Shown here piece after piece: positions 28,027 through 37,490 of a stretch of 64,000 bases of DNA. The number at the start of each line of letters is the position of its first letter. Position 1 is the first letter of the stretch. The stretch is from Yoonia sp. R2331. Lineage in GTDB: Bacteria; Pseudomonadota; Alphaproteobacteria; Rhodobacterales; Rhodobacteraceae. Where the stretch lies: assembly GCF_041103235.1 (NCBI RefSeq), contig NZ_JBGCUN010000001.1, positions 1,240,001 to 1,304,000 on the forward strand, written 5' to 3'. The position numbers and the translations under genes are program-made. Below the pieces are notes generated by a model. The model saw only the letters and a list, made by a program, of their open reading frames with translations, had not been told where the DNA came from and ran no database searches.

Positions 28027-28803
28027 ATGCTCAAGTTTGATGAAGAGACGGCAAAACTGCTTGAAATCGCGTATCAAGGAGGTGACGTCACGCGGCGAAG
28101 ACGCAAAGCCTATGATGCCCTCCACCTTGCCGAGGGTGATACGGTCATTGATATTGGCTGTGGGAATGGACTGCTGACCGAAGAAACTGCGCGCGCTGTT
28201 GGCACAACAGGCCAGGTCATTGGTATTGATCCCAGTGAAGATATGCGCGCACTGGCATCAGGCCGCTGTGCCTCATTTCCGTCGGCTCAAATCAAGGATG
28301 GTGTTGCTGACCAGCTTCCTTTGCGAGACGGTGAAGCCGACAAGGCAGTGGCTGTGCAAGTGCTCGAGTATTTGCCAGATATTCCTTCGGCTATTCGCGA
28401 AGCTCACCGCGTTTTGCGCGTTGGCGGCAGATTCATTGCTGTGGACACGGGCTGCAAAACACTTGACTGGTTTTCGGAAGACACCGACCGAATGCGGCGT
28501 GTCCAAGAAGCATGGGATCACCACTACACTGAAGCCCGCGTGGCTGCACTTTGGCCCAGATTGACAAAAGATGCTGGATTTTCAGCTGTGGAAGTCGAAC
28601 CGTTTACTTTTTGTGATGTGACTTTGCGGCGTGATGGCATCGCTTTTATGTTGATGCATCTGATGTCGCGCTATGCGGCTGAAAATGGCCATATGCCTGA
28701 GGCAGAGGCAACTGCTTGGTTTGATGAACAGCTGGAACTCTCGGAAAAGGGGCGCTTCTTCTTTTCGCTGACGTATTATCGATTAAGTGCCGTTAAGATG
28801 TAG
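28027..28803 (+). CDS. SAM-dependent methyltransferase
   Basis: About 258 aa. SAM motif VIDIGCGNGLLTEE (~40-53), then PLRDGEADKAVAVQVLEYL and HRVLRVGGRF strands as in UbiE/ArsM-like enzymes. ATG 28027 has AGAGG 6 nt upstream and is preferred to a GTG at 28003. Base composition is visibly less GC-rich than neighbours, hinting at recent acquisition. Substrate unknown. Confidence 0.8.
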   Translation: MLKFDEETAKLLEIAYQGGDVTRRRRKAYDALHLAEGDTVIDIGCGNGLLTEETARAVGTTGQVIGIDPSEDMRALASGRCASFPSAQIKDGVADQLPLRDGEADKAVAVQVLEYLPDIPSAIREAHRVLRVGGRFIAVDTGCKTLDWFSEDTDRMRRVQEAWDHHYTEARVAALWPRLTKDAGFSAVEVEPFTFCDVTLRRDGIAFMLMHLMSRYAAENGHMPEAEATAWFDEQLELSEKGRFFFSLTYYRLSAVKM

Positions 28804-28917
28804 GTGTGAGTGACACCTCGATCAATCAAAGACCTGCCTGCTTGCACCCAAGCAGATTTGGCGCAAATGCAGCGAACTGGCACTTTGTCGCGCGAAGTCG
28901 ACCTTGGAAGCACAGGC

Positions 28918-30765
28918 TTAGGTTTGCGCTTTTTCCAGTTTTTCCAGTGCTGCCATCCAGAGGGCTTCGGCGCGGTCCAGTCCATTCATGATTTCGGCGT
29001 ATTTCTGGTTCCAGGTGGCAAGCTCGCCCTTGCGAGCGTCTTCGTAAAGCACGGGATCGGCGAGTTTCTTGGCCAGCTTGTCGCGCATGTCCGAGATTTT
29101 GGTGACCCGCTCTTCGGCTTTGCGGACGTCTGATTTCAGCGCAAGGATCTGATCGCGGGTGGCCTTGGGCTTGACCGGTTTGGGCTTGTCCTTGGGGGCG
29201 GGTTTGTCCGGGGTCAGCAGCATCTTGCGGTAGGACGGCAGGTCATCCTCGTAGGGTTTGACGTGGCCGTCTTTGACCAGCCACAGACGATCCGCGACCA
29301 TCGACAAAAGGTGCATGTCATGGCTGACAAGAATCACCGCACCTGTATAGGCGGTCAGCGCCTCGACCAGCGCCTCGCGGCTTTCGATGTCGAGGTGGTT
29401 GGTGGGTTCGTCGAGGATCAGCAGGTGCGGCGCGGGCAGGGTGGCGAGCAACAGCGACAGGCGCGCCTTTTGCCCGCCAGAGAGACGGCCCACTTCGGTA
29501 TCTGCCTGATCGGGGCCAAGACCGAATCCCGCCAGACGGGCGCGCAGTTTGGATTGGCCTTCGGCGGCGCGTTCGCGGATCAGGTGTTCCAGCGGGGTTT
29601 CATCCACGCGGAGTTCATCGACCTGATGCTGGGCGAAGAAGCCGATACGCAGTTTGTTGGAGGTGACCATCTGGCCGCGTGCGATGTCTAGCCGGTTAGA
29701 CAGCATCTTGGACAGGGTTGATTTGCCTTCGCCGTTGCGGCCCAGCAAAGCGATGCGATCATCCTGGTCAATGCGCAGGTTCAGATCGTGCAGCACGATG
29801 TGGTTGCCATAGCCGACAGCGGCGCCTTCGGTTGCGATGATCGGCGGGCTGAGTTCTTCGGGCTTGGGAAAGGTGAAAACGGTGCGCGCGGCGTCTTCGG
29901 GCGTGCGGATGGTTTCCATCTTTTCCAGCATCTTGACGCGGGACTGGGCCTGTTTGGCCTTCGACGCCTTGGCCTTGAAGCGGTCCACGAAGCTTTGCAG
30001 GTGCGCACGTTGAGCGGCCTGTTTCTTGGCCGCAGCCGCCTGCACCGCGCGTTTGGCCATGCGTTGCTTGACGAAACTGTCGTAGTTGCCGGTGTAGTAG
30101 GTCAGGTTCTTGTCTTCGAGGTGCAGAATGCCGCCCACGGAGCGATTCAGAAGCTCGCGGTCGTGGCTGACGATGATGACCGTATGCGGATAGCGGGTCA
30201 GGTAGTTTTCAAGCCAAAGCGCGCCTTCGAGGTCGAGGTAGTTGGTGGGTTCGTCCAGAAGCAGCAGGTCGGGTTCGGAGAACAGCACCGCGGCCAAGGC
30301 CACGCGCATACGCCATCCCCCCGAGAAGGCCGAGCAGGGCTGTTTTTGTTCGTCATTGGTGAAACCCAGACCACGCAGGATCGTGGCGGCGCGCGCCTCT
30401 GCTGACCATGCGTCGATATCTGTCAGCCGGGTCTGGACTTCGGCAATGCGGTTCGGGTCAGTCGCGGTTTCCGCCTCTGCCATCAGGGCAGTGCGTTCGA
30501 CGTCAGCGGCCAGCACGGTGTCGATCAGAGAGACCTCATTACCGGGCACCTCTTGGCTGACACCACCGATTTTCCAGCCGCGGGGCAGGTCGATGGTGCC
30601 GGTATCCAGCACCATCTCGCCCCGGATCACCCGAAAGAGCGTTGTCTTGCCGGTGCCGTTGCGACCCACAAGGCCAACCTTGTGGCCGGTGGGGATCGTC
30701 ACGGATGCGTGTTCGATCAGGTGACGGCCTTCGACGCCGTAGGTGATGTCTGTCATCTTGAGCAT
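28918..30765 (-). CDS. ABC-F family ATPase (YheS/Uup group)
   Basis: 615 aa, two ABC domains, no membrane helices. Walker A: GRNGTGKTT (~36) and GRNGEGKST (~337); signatures FSGGWRMRVA and LSGGQKARLS; both Walker B motifs end DEPTN. A Lys-rich C-terminal extension (~520-610) may form a coiled coil. ABC-F proteins act on ribosomes. A diverged copy sits at 6168-7985, so the two are probably different subfamilies. Confidence 0.9.
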   Translation of the reverse strand: MLKMTDITYGVEGRHLIEHASVTIPTGHKVGLVGRNGTGKTTLFRVIRGEMVLDTGTIDLPRGWKIGGVSQEVPGNEVSLIDTVLAADVERTALMAEAETATDPNRIAEVQTRLTDIDAWSAEARAATILRGLGFTNDEQKQPCSAFSGGWRMRVALAAVLFSEPDLLLLDEPTNYLDLEGALWLENYLTRYPHTVIIVSHDRELLNRSVGGILHLEDKNLTYYTGNYDSFVKQRMAKRAVQAAAAKKQAAQRAHLQSFVDRFKAKASKAKQAQSRVKMLEKMETIRTPEDAARTVFTFPKPEELSPPIIATEGAAVGYGNHIVLHDLNLRIDQDDRIALLGRNGEGKSTLSKMLSNRLDIARGQMVTSNKLRIGFFAQHQVDELRVDETPLEHLIRERAAEGQSKLRARLAGFGLGPDQADTEVGRLSGGQKARLSLLLATLPAPHLLILDEPTNHLDIESREALVEALTAYTGAVILVSHDMHLLSMVADRLWLVKDGHVKPYEDDLPSYRKMLLTPDKPAPKDKPKPVKPKATRDQILALKSDVRKAEERVTKISDMRDKLAKKLADPVLYEDARKGELATWNQKYAEIMNGLDRAEALWMAALEKLEKAQT

Positions 30766-30970
30766 AGGCGCGGGTTAGCAGAGCGCGGGCAGGGAGGGAA
30801 GCGGTGAAACAAAGGCGCGCTACCGCGCATTCCCGGTCCTGAAATCTGCCACGCGACGCGCAGGGTCGCGACCTGTCCGGGCTGAGGCGTTTGGATGCCG
30901 CGCTGACAGCCCATTCACGGGGTTTTCAAGGGGCGGGCGGCATGGTAGGGCGCGGCAATCTCAATTCCCC

Positions 30971-30985
30971 GGGGCCGCGGGCCCC
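30971..30985 (+). other. Leader hairpin before ndk
   Basis: GGGGCC-GCG-GGCCCC followed by TTTGTT, about 20 nt before the ndk start. It lies in the ndk leader because the upstream gene runs the other way; it could be an attenuator-like or stabilising hairpin. Nothing else was recognised in 30766-31005. Confidence 0.4.
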
Positions 30986-31005
30986 TTTGTTATCAGAGGC
31001 ATATC

Positions 31006-31428
31006 ATGGCTATCCAACGCACTTTTTCGATCATCAAACCCGACGCAACCAAGCGCAACCTGACCGGCCAGATCGCCGCGAAGTTCGAGGAAGCAGGTCT
31101 GCGGATCGTGGCATCCAAGCGCATCCAGCTGACGCTGGCGCAGGCACAGCAGTTTTACGGTGTTCACAAGGACCGCCCGTTCTTTGACGAGCTGTGTGAA
31201 TTCATGATTTCGGAGCCGATTGTCGTGCAGGTTCTGGAAGGCGAAGATGCGATCATGAAGAACCGCGAAGTGATGGGCGCCACCAACCCGGCTGATGCCG
31301 CAGAGGGCACGATCCGCAAGGAGTTTGCATTGTCGATCGGCGAAAACTCTGTCCACGGGTCTGATGCACCTGAGACGGCTGCCGAAGAGATCGCGTTCTT
31401 CTTTTCCGGTCTTGAGCTGGTCGGCTAA
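31006..31428 (+). CDS. ndk: Nucleoside diphosphate kinase
   Basis: 140 aa. It equilibrates NTP and NDP pools by a phospho-His intermediate. N-terminal [17 protein letters not shown] and the NSVHGSD active-site motif (phospho-His) are canonical. Single-gene unit with its own terminator. Confidence 0.97.
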   Translation: MAIQRTFSIIKPDATKRNLTGQIAAKFEEAGLRIVASKRIQLTLAQAQQFYGVHKDRPFFDELCEFMISEPIVVQVLEGEDAIMKNREVMGATNPADAAEGTIRKEFALSIGENSVHGSDAPETAAEEIAFFFSGLELVG

Positions 31429-31455
31429 GCGCCACGTGGTGGGCAGGTTGCCCCC

Positions 31456-31893
31456 TTACGCAATCAGGGCCGTCCCATGCAGGGGCGGCCCTTTTGGTTC
31501 GGTCGCAAGGGTGGCCGGGTCATGGACCATGCGGGCACCGGCGGCGCGGTGATTGAGGTTACGTTCCAGCGCGCGGTAGTTGCGGATGTTGGCGTTGTAG
31601 AGCACGTCAAAGATGTCGCCGAAGATCGGGATCATCCCGACGAAGAAGTCGACGGCGAGGTTTGACAGCATATAGGCCAGCGCGCCGGGGGTGGCGCCAA
31701 GTTTTCGTGCCTTCCAGACCATCCACAAACCCGGGATCAGAGCCATGAGGTCACCGACCACCGGGATCAGCCCCAGCAGGTTGTCAAAGCCAATCGAAAT
31801 ACGGGTGCGCGGGATATAGAACAACGCATCCATCCGCCGCGCGGTCTTGCGCAGACGGGCCAGTTCGAAGTCAAGATCCTGTTCGATGTTCAT
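31456..31893 (-). CDS. DUF4112 membrane protein
   Basis: 145 aa from MNIEQDL; the longer upstream frame lacks family character. Conserved DNLLGLIPVVGDLMALIPGLW and the second VGMIPIFGDIFDVLY repeat contain the membrane hairpins of DUF4112. Function unknown. Convergent with ndk. Confidence 0.8.
   Translation of the reverse strand: MNIEQDLDFELARLRKTARRMDALFYIPRTRISIGFDNLLGLIPVVGDLMALIPGLWMVWKARKLGATPGALAYMLSNLAVDFFVGMIPIFGDIFDVLYNANIRNYRALERNLNHRAAGARMVHDPATLATEPKGPPLHGTALIA
31467..31495 (+). terminator. ndk terminator inside the neighbouring gene's 3' end
   Basis: GGGCCGTCCC-ATGCA-GGGGCGGCCC followed by TTTT. A 10-bp stem with one G-T pair. It also encodes the last residues of the convergent DUF4112 gene. 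Confidence 0.85.
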
Positions 31894-32147
31894 GGCATTA
31901 ACATACCGGTCAGCAGTTCCAATGTAAAGAAGTTTCACATTTTCGCGCAGATCTTTGCCGAGGGCGGGGCAAAATCTCGCCAAATGCCACGCGCTTGCCA
32001 CTTTTTTAACGCGATCTGCCACGTTTTCGTCGGTAAAGGGGCGCAAAGTAATTGTTCATTTGGCTCGTGTATTGGGTCGTGCGCCGCGTGTTTGCTGCGG
32101 TGCCGGACACATTCTGACTTTGATCTGGTCAGTTGCAGGAGCAAGAA

Positions 32148-33623
32148 ATGACGCTGGAACGTGACAACTTTGAAATTGAAATCCTGGGTGCGCAGGCGCC
32201 AGAGGATCAAGACCGTTGGGCGATGCACCGCGAGAAATCCGCGATGATGTCTGAGATGATGGGTAATCATGATCACAGTCGCGTGGATTGGCAGAACCAC
32301 AGTGATGACTGCGAAGGCTGTGAGTTGTGCTGCGTTGACCATGACCACGACCATGACCATGACCATGATCATGGGGCGGGACATCTGCCGCACGCGGATC
32401 ACTCGCTGGTGATTGAGACTTGGACCCATGACCGGGTCACGTTTGTTGACTACAATACGGCACTACAGGCCGGCCTGATTGAGCCCGACGGCACACCGGC
32501 CGGTGAAGAAAGCGACGCACCGGACGAATTTGAATTCACGCCACAGGACAGTGCCGGGAAATCCACAGAACACCCTTCGAAGAAAGGCGTGAACAAGTGT
32601 TTTGATCCAAAGCCCGAAAAGGGCAAGCCGAAGGATCAACCCGACCCCGAACCGGAACCCGATCCCGTGCCGGACCCTGATCCTGTGCCCGATCCCGATC
32701 CTGTGCCGGACCCTGATCCTGTGCCGGACCCCGACCCCGATCCTGTGCCGGACCCTGATCCTGTGCCCGATCCCGACCCCGATCCCGTGCCGGACCCTGA
32801 TCCTGAGCCCGATCCCGACCCCGTGCCGGACCCTGATCCAGTGCCGGATCCCGACCCCGATCCCGTACCGGACCCTGATCCTGTGCTGTTGACGACTTAT
32901 ACAAGTGGCGGTCCGGCGGACACGTCCTATAACGTCACGATCGACTTTACCGGCACGTGGACGATTGCGCTGCAACAGGCCTTTGTGGATGCGGCTGACT
33001 ATTTCAGCAGCATCATTCTGGGCGATCTGCCCGATCACTATGGCGTGGATGACATCACCATTTCAGCGTCGCTGGAAGACATCGACGGGGCAGGTGGTAC
33101 CTTAGGCTCTGCCGGGCCGAGGTCGGTGCGGTTCCCGGGGTATTTGCCCAGTAAAGGCGACATGGACTTCGATATTGCCGATGCAGAGCGCTACAATGAT
33201 CGCGGTTTGTGGGACGATATCGTGTTCCACGAGATGCTGCATGCGATGGGATTTGGCACGCTTTGGAGCTATATGGGTCTGACCGAAGGGTCGATCAACG
33301 GCGGCGATCTGCGCTTTACCGGTGATAATGCCAATGCGGTCTATGAGACTGAGTTCCCATCGGTGGATGCGGCGGACGGTTTTGTCTTTGGTGTTCCGAT
33401 TGAAACCCATGGCGGCAGCGGAACTGCAGGCGGCCATTGGGACGAGGACGCGTTCAACGGCGAAATCATGACCGGCTACATCGACGGCAGCAACTTCCTG
33501 TCAGAGATGACTTTGGCCGCGTTGGAAGACATGGGATATGACACGATCTTTGACGATATCAATGATCCCAATGATCTAACGGGGACTTGGCCGTCGGGTG
33601 ATCCGCTGAACCAGATCGCATAA
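32148..33623 (+). CDS. Leishmanolysin-like zinc metalloprotease with Pro-Asp repeat
   Basis: 491 aa from ATG 32148 (AGGAGC upstream). Layout: acidic N-terminus; a Cys/His/Asp-rich patch (CEGCELCC then HDHDHDHDHDHG, ~55-85); a spacer of roughly 80 residues built from DPDPVP units (~165-246); then a protease domain. The zinc site is HEMLHAMGFGTLW (His361, Glu362, His365) with a distal GGHW His430, the spacing of M8 peptidases. No Sec signal or RTX repeats; export by type I secretion is conjecture. Confidence 0.75.
   Translation: MTLERDNFEIEILGAQAPEDQDRWAMHREKSAMMSEMMGNHDHSRVDWQNHSDDCEGCELCCVDHDHDHDHDHDHGAGHLPHADHSLVIETWTHDRVTFVDYNTALQAGLIEPDGTPAGEESDAPDEFEFTPQDSAGKSTEHPSKKGVNKCFDPKPEKGKPKDQPDPEPEPDPVPDPDPVPDPDPVPDPDPVPDPDPDPVPDPDPVPDPDPDPVPDPDPEPDPDPVPDPDPVPDPDPDPVPDPDPVLLTTYTSGGPADTSYNVTIDFTGTWTIALQQAFVDAADYFSSIILGDLPDHYGVDDITISASLEDIDGAGGTLGSAGPRSVRFPGYLPSKGDMDFDIADAERYNDRGLWDDIVFHEMLHAMGFGTLWSYMGLTEGSINGGDLRFTGDNANAVYETEFPSVDAADGFVFGVPIETHGGSGTAGGHWDEDAFNGEIMTGYIDGSNFLSEMTLAALEDMGYDTIFDDINDPNDLTGTWPSGDPLNQIA
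32640..32887 (+). repeat. Tandem repeat encoding DPDPVP units
   Basis: Imperfect 18-30 nt repeats of the form GATCCTGTGCCGGACCCT encode about 80 residues alternating Asp-Pro with Val/Glu. Likely a rigid acidic spacer. Repeat number could vary by slippage. Confidence 0.85.
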
Positions 33624-33658
33624 AGATCGCGCCTTAAATTACTGAAAAATATACATTT

Positions 33659-33682
33659 CCCGCGCGCCTAGTCGCGCGCGGG
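33659..33682. terminator. Hairpin between convergent genes
   Basis: CCCGCGCGC-CTAGTC-GCGCGCGGG, a 9-bp stem overlapping the TfoX-domain gene stop codon. Lies between the metalloprotease and that gene, which converge. No adjacent T-run, so its role is uncertain. Confidence 0.4.
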
Positions 33683-33997
33683 GACAACGCCGATGCGGTT
33701 CAGAAAATCCTCGAGCTCGGAGCGATCCTGATCAAAGGACTGCGCCTTGAGCGCGTCGAAGGATTTGCGCAAGGCCTTCTTCTCATCACCCTTGCAGTCA
33801 TTCCAGGGCCGCCCTTGCAGCGCCATGTGCAGCACGTAATAGCCGATGAAATGGGGTTTGGTGCCGGCGGCCAGCAGTTTGGCATAGGCGGCATCTGCGC
33901 CGAGTGCGCGCAATTCTTCAGCCGTGGTAATTCCGACCTTTTCAAAGGCCTGTTCCATTGCAGGGCCGAGATTGCGGATAGTGGAGATTGCCGTCAT
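33668..33997 (-). CDS. TfoX C-terminal domain protein
   Basis: 109 aa. Resembles the C-terminal domain of TfoX/Sxy competence regulators (helix-hairpin-helix-like start ISTIRNLGPAMEQAFEKVGI, then ALGADAAYAKLLAAG). The N-terminal TfoX domain is missing, a common stand-alone form. Role unknown. Confidence 0.75.
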   Translation of the reverse strand: MTAISTIRNLGPAMEQAFEKVGITTAEELRALGADAAYAKLLAAGTKPHFIGYYVLHMALQGRPWNDCKGDEKKALRKSFDALKAQSFDQDRSELEDFLNRIGVVPARD

Positions 33998-34123
33998 GGG
34001 CGCACCCTAACAACGACGGGAAAAAAGGGCCAGCAGGCGGCGGGCTGATACGCAGCTGTCGCCGCTGGCCGAGCGTGACCGGCGCGCAGGGAGAAGCGCA
34101 CCGGGGGCGTGCATCACCAGCAA

Positions 34124-34240
34124 TCAGATGCTGGCGTAGTCCCTGAAGACGGGCGGCTTCGGCGCGCTGGTCTTGACCGGGGCAGGCGCGGGGTTTGGCG
34201 CTGCCGGGGCGGGTTTTGGGGCTTGCGGAGCAGTGGCCAT
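34124..34240 (-). CDS. Pro/Ala-rich micro-protein, 38 aa
   Basis: A 38-codon frame beginning ATAPQAPKPAPAAP and ending PVFRDYASI, with AAGGACA 6 nt before its ATG. Composition is about one third proline. It lies downstream of the DEAD-box helicase terminator, so it needs its own promoter. No homologue recognised. Confidence 0.4.
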   Translation of the reverse strand: MATAPQAPKPAPAAPNPAPAPVKTSAPKPPVFRDYASI

Positions 34241-34316
34241 GATCTTGTCCTTGGGTTGCCTGTTGATGGGGGTCATCCCCACGCCTCTTGCCGGGCGATA
34301 AGGTTAAGGAACCATG

Positions 34317-34339
34317 AAAATCTGCCGCTGCGGCGGCAG
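34317..34339 (-). terminator. Intrinsic terminator after the DEAD-box helicase gene
   Basis: On the minus strand CTGCCGC-CGCA-GCGGCAG followed by A then TTTT, about 35 nt after the helicase stop. Confidence 0.8.
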
Positions 34340-34374
34340 AAATGTGGCGGAAATGTGGCGCTCTGTTCGGGTTT

Positions 34375-36537
34375 TCAGCGCTTTTGACGCTTTGGCGGCG
34401 CGCTGCCGCCCTTGCCCGGGCCCTTGCGCCCGCCCGGTTTGCCGCCCGGCGGCGTGAACCGTTTGGAGGTGTCAGCGGCGCTGGCGCGGGGCTTTCCGGC
34501 GGGTTTGTCACCCGGCTTGCCCTTGGAGAAAGGCTTGCCACCGGGTTTGCCACCGGGCTTGCCCTTGAACGGTTTGCCTTCGCCACGGGGGCGGTCATCG
34601 CCCTTGCCCTTATAGGGTTTGCCGTCTGATTTGCCCTTGAAAGGCTTTTTGTCGCCCTTGGGCTTGTCAAAGCCGCGTTTGGCGCTGACGGCGCCATCAT
34701 GGTCGCGCTTTTCAGCACGCGGTTTGCGTGGCTTGCGGGGGGCGCTATCGTCGGCGGCACCGGGGATGATTGCGGGCACGTCGTCCTGCCGAGAGGGCGG
34801 TGGTGGCGTGGTGTCGCGCGGTTTGCGCGGACCACGGTCGTCCCGTGAGGGACGCGGGCCACGGTCGTCCCGTGGGGGGCGCGTGCCGCGGTCGTCGCGC
34901 GATTGATAGTCGCGCTTGTCAGGTCGGGGGCCACGGCGTTCGCTGATCTGGGGCGCGCCGTCGAGTGCTTTCAGCGAGGCCTGATTTTCAAGGCGCATGT
35001 CGCTGCCGATGGTTTTCAGGAAGCCCGCCACAGCCGGCTCGCTGATTTCCACATAGGTTTCATGGGGCTGGATGCGGATCGCGCCAATTTCATTCTTGGT
35101 GATGCCACCGGCCTTGCAGATCATTGGCAACAGCCACCGGGCCTCTGCCTTGCCTTCACGGCCGACATCGACTGAGAACCATTTGGATGGGCCAAAGGCG
35201 GCTTTCTCGCGCTTGGGTTTGTCGTGGCGGTCGGGCATATCGACGTAGGGCGACAGATCCTCTGGCGCGGATTGGCGGTTCTGATAGAGCCGTAGGTATG
35301 CAGCGGCGATTTTGGTGGCGTCGTGCTTTTCCAGCAAACGGGCGGCAAAGGCGGCTTCAGCTTCGGTGAAGTCTTCCGCCCAGACCGGATCATTCATCAG
35401 CCGATCTTCGTCGGCGGCAAGGATTTCGTCGGCGGTCGGTGGCACGGCCCATTCGGCGTTCAGCTTGCCCCACTTGAGCAGGTTCTGCGCGCGGCGCTTC
35501 ATCTTGGGCGGCACGATCATTGCCGAGATGCCCTTGCGGCCTGCGCGGCCGGTGCGGCCCGAGCGGTGCAGCAGGATTTCGGCGTTGGTGGGCAGTTCGG
35601 CGTGAATCACCAGTTCCAGATTGGGCAGATCAATGCCACGTGCGGCCACATCGGTGGCGACACAGACACGGGCGCGGCCATCGCGCATGGCTTGCAGGGC
35701 GTGGCTACGTTCTTGCTGAGAAAGCTCGCCCGAGAGTGCGACGCAGGCAAAGCCACGGTTAGACAGACGCGTGGTCAGGCGGGTGACCATCGCGCGGGTG
35801 TTGGCGAAAACAATGGCGTTGGGCGCATCATAGAAGCGCAAGGCGTTGATGATCGCGTTGTCGACGTCATGATTGGCCACTTGCAGGGCGCGATAGGTGA
35901 TGTCGCTGTGCTGGGTTTCCTTGGTGACGGTGGTCACGCGGTGGCTGTCGGTCTGGTAGCTTTTGGCGAGTTTGGCGATCATCGGCGGCACGGTGGCCGA
36001 GAACATCAGGGTGCGGCGTTCGGCGGGGGCTTCGCCAAGGATGAATTCGAGGTCTTCGCGGAAGCCTAAATCAAGCATCTCGTCCGCCTCATCCAGCACA
36101 ATGGCACGGATGGCTGACAGGTCGAGGGAGCCGCGCAGGATGTGATCCTTCAAGCGACCCGGTGTGGCGACCACGATGTGCGCGCCGCGATCAAGCGCGC
36201 GGCGTTCGTCGCGCATGTCCATACCGCCCACGGTGGAGGCCATGACAACACCGGCGGGGCGGTAGAGCCACGACAGCTCTCGTTTGACCTGCATGGCCAG
36301 TTCGCGGGTTGGTGCGATGACCAGTGCCAGCGGTGTGGTGGCGGGGCCAAAGGTGCCGTCCTCTGCCAGAATGGTCGGTCCGATTGCAAGGCCAAAGCCC
36401 ACGGTCTTGCCCGATCCGGTTTGCGCCGAGACCAGCAGGTCGCGGCCGTCAAGATCGGGATTGGTCACCGCCTCTTGCACGGGGGTCAGGGTGTCATAGC
36501 CCTGTTTGGCAAGGGCATCGGCAAGGGTGGTGATCAT
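34375..36537 (-). CDS. DEAD-box RNA helicase
   Basis: 720 aa. Helicase motifs in order: AQTGSGKT (I), PTRELA (Ia), TPGRL, DEADEMLD (II), FSATVPP (III), VATDVAARGID and HRSGRTGRAG (VI). A DbpA-type RNA-binding domain follows (~465-545), then a very basic tail of RDDRGPRPSR and KPKGDKKPFKGK repeats (~560-720). A DeaD/CsdA-like role in ribosome assembly or cold adaptation is likely. Confidence 0.92.
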   Translation of the reverse strand: MITTLADALAKQGYDTLTPVQEAVTNPDLDGRDLLVSAQTGSGKTVGFGLAIGPTILAEDGTFGPATTPLALVIAPTRELAMQVKRELSWLYRPAGVVMASTVGGMDMRDERRALDRGAHIVVATPGRLKDHILRGSLDLSAIRAIVLDEADEMLDLGFREDLEFILGEAPAERRTLMFSATVPPMIAKLAKSYQTDSHRVTTVTKETQHSDITYRALQVANHDVDNAIINALRFYDAPNAIVFANTRAMVTRLTTRLSNRGFACVALSGELSQQERSHALQAMRDGRARVCVATDVAARGIDLPNLELVIHAELPTNAEILLHRSGRTGRAGRKGISAMIVPPKMKRRAQNLLKWGKLNAEWAVPPTADEILAADEDRLMNDPVWAEDFTEAEAAFAARLLEKHDATKIAAAYLRLYQNRQSAPEDLSPYVDMPDRHDKPKREKAAFGPSKWFSVDVGREGKAEARWLLPMICKAGGITKNEIGAIRIQPHETYVEISEPAVAGFLKTIGSDMRLENQASLKALDGAPQISERRGPRPDKRDYQSRDDRGTRPPRDDRGPRPSRDDRGPRKPRDTTPPPPSRQDDVPAIIPGAADDSAPRKPRKPRAEKRDHDGAVSAKRGFDKPKGDKKPFKGKSDGKPYKGKGDDRPRGEGKPFKGKPGGKPGGKPFSKGKPGDKPAGKPRASAADTSKRFTPPGGKPGGRKGPGKGGSAPPKRQKR

Positions 36538-36592
36538 GGGGTCTGGTCCGTTTGGGATAAGCGTGCCGCCTATGCCTGTTGCGCCGTGGTGT

Positions 36593-37435
36593 CTAGGGGG
36601 AATCGCCGGTTTGCGGGATGGGCGGGGGCTTGCGTCGTTGCCAGAGTATCACGATCCAAACCGCGGCCAGCGCGATCAGCAGCGGAAGGATATAGTTGGC
36701 GGGCCGGATCGTCAGCGCCTCTGGTTGCAGGTCGCCCAGCGGCAGTTCGGTGACGGCCAATTGCCCGGCCATTGCGTAGCTGTTCCATATCGCGTGCAGA
36801 ATGATCGCGGGCCAAAGATTGCCGGATTGCAGCACGATGGCACAGAAGAACATGCCAAGGGCGGTGGCATTGACCACCTGAAAAAGCGTGATGTGCCAGT
36901 CCTGCCCGATGGCGAGGTTGACCAGATGAAAAAGCCCAAAGAGCAGTGCGCTGGCGAGGATCGCGAACCATAGCCCATGCGCCTGTCGCAGCCCGTGAAA
37001 GACGATGCCGCGAAACAGCGTTTCCTCGAAAAGGCCCACCAGCAGGTTGAAGAGGAGGATGACCAACAACATTGCCAGGTGGCCGCGCCCGGCCTCTTCG
37101 CTCAGCAACAGTGCGGCGATCACAGCAAACAGCACCAGTGGGATGGCGGTGATATAGATCGACAGGCGCAATCCGCGCCGGTCAAAGGGTGCGTTAAGTC
37201 CGGTTTGCCGCCACCAGCCGAGGGCTGCGACAATGGCCAGTACAAGCAGGCAGGTCAGCGCTTGGGCGGGCAGGTTCGCCAGAAGGAGCGGCAGATCAAT
37301 CAGGCCCTGCGCATTGCTGAGGTCGACAGGCCCATGGATTAGCACCGGAAGCGCGAACATCGCAGCAAAGAGTGCCAGCACAATCAGCGCGGTCAGGCGG
37401 GGTCTGGCGTTGGCAAGGGCGCGCAAGCGGGTCAT
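36593..37435 (-). CDS. CPBP-family intramembrane metalloprotease
   Basis: About 280 aa, eight predicted membrane helices. The CPBP (Rce1/Abi) motifs are intact: EETLFRG (motif 1), FGLFHLVN (motif 2) and HAIWN (motif 3). Substrate unknown. ATG 37435 is chosen; frame upstream overlaps the HD gene. It follows the HD-domain genes on the same strand. Confidence 0.82.
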   Translation of the reverse strand: MTRLRALANARPRLTALIVLALFAAMFALPVLIHGPVDLSNAQGLIDLPLLLANLPAQALTCLLVLAIVAALGWWRQTGLNAPFDRRGLRLSIYITAIPLVLFAVIAALLLSEEAGRGHLAMLLVILLFNLLVGLFEETLFRGIVFHGLRQAHGLWFAILASALLFGLFHLVNLAIGQDWHITLFQVVNATALGMFFCAIVLQSGNLWPAIILHAIWNSYAMAGQLAVTELPLGDLQPEALTIRPANYILPLLIALAAVWIVILWQRRKPPPIPQTGDSP

Positions 37436-37490
37436 GGCCGGAGATGCGCCGATGCGGGCGGGCTTGTCAACAAAGGTGGGTGCAGCGGCA

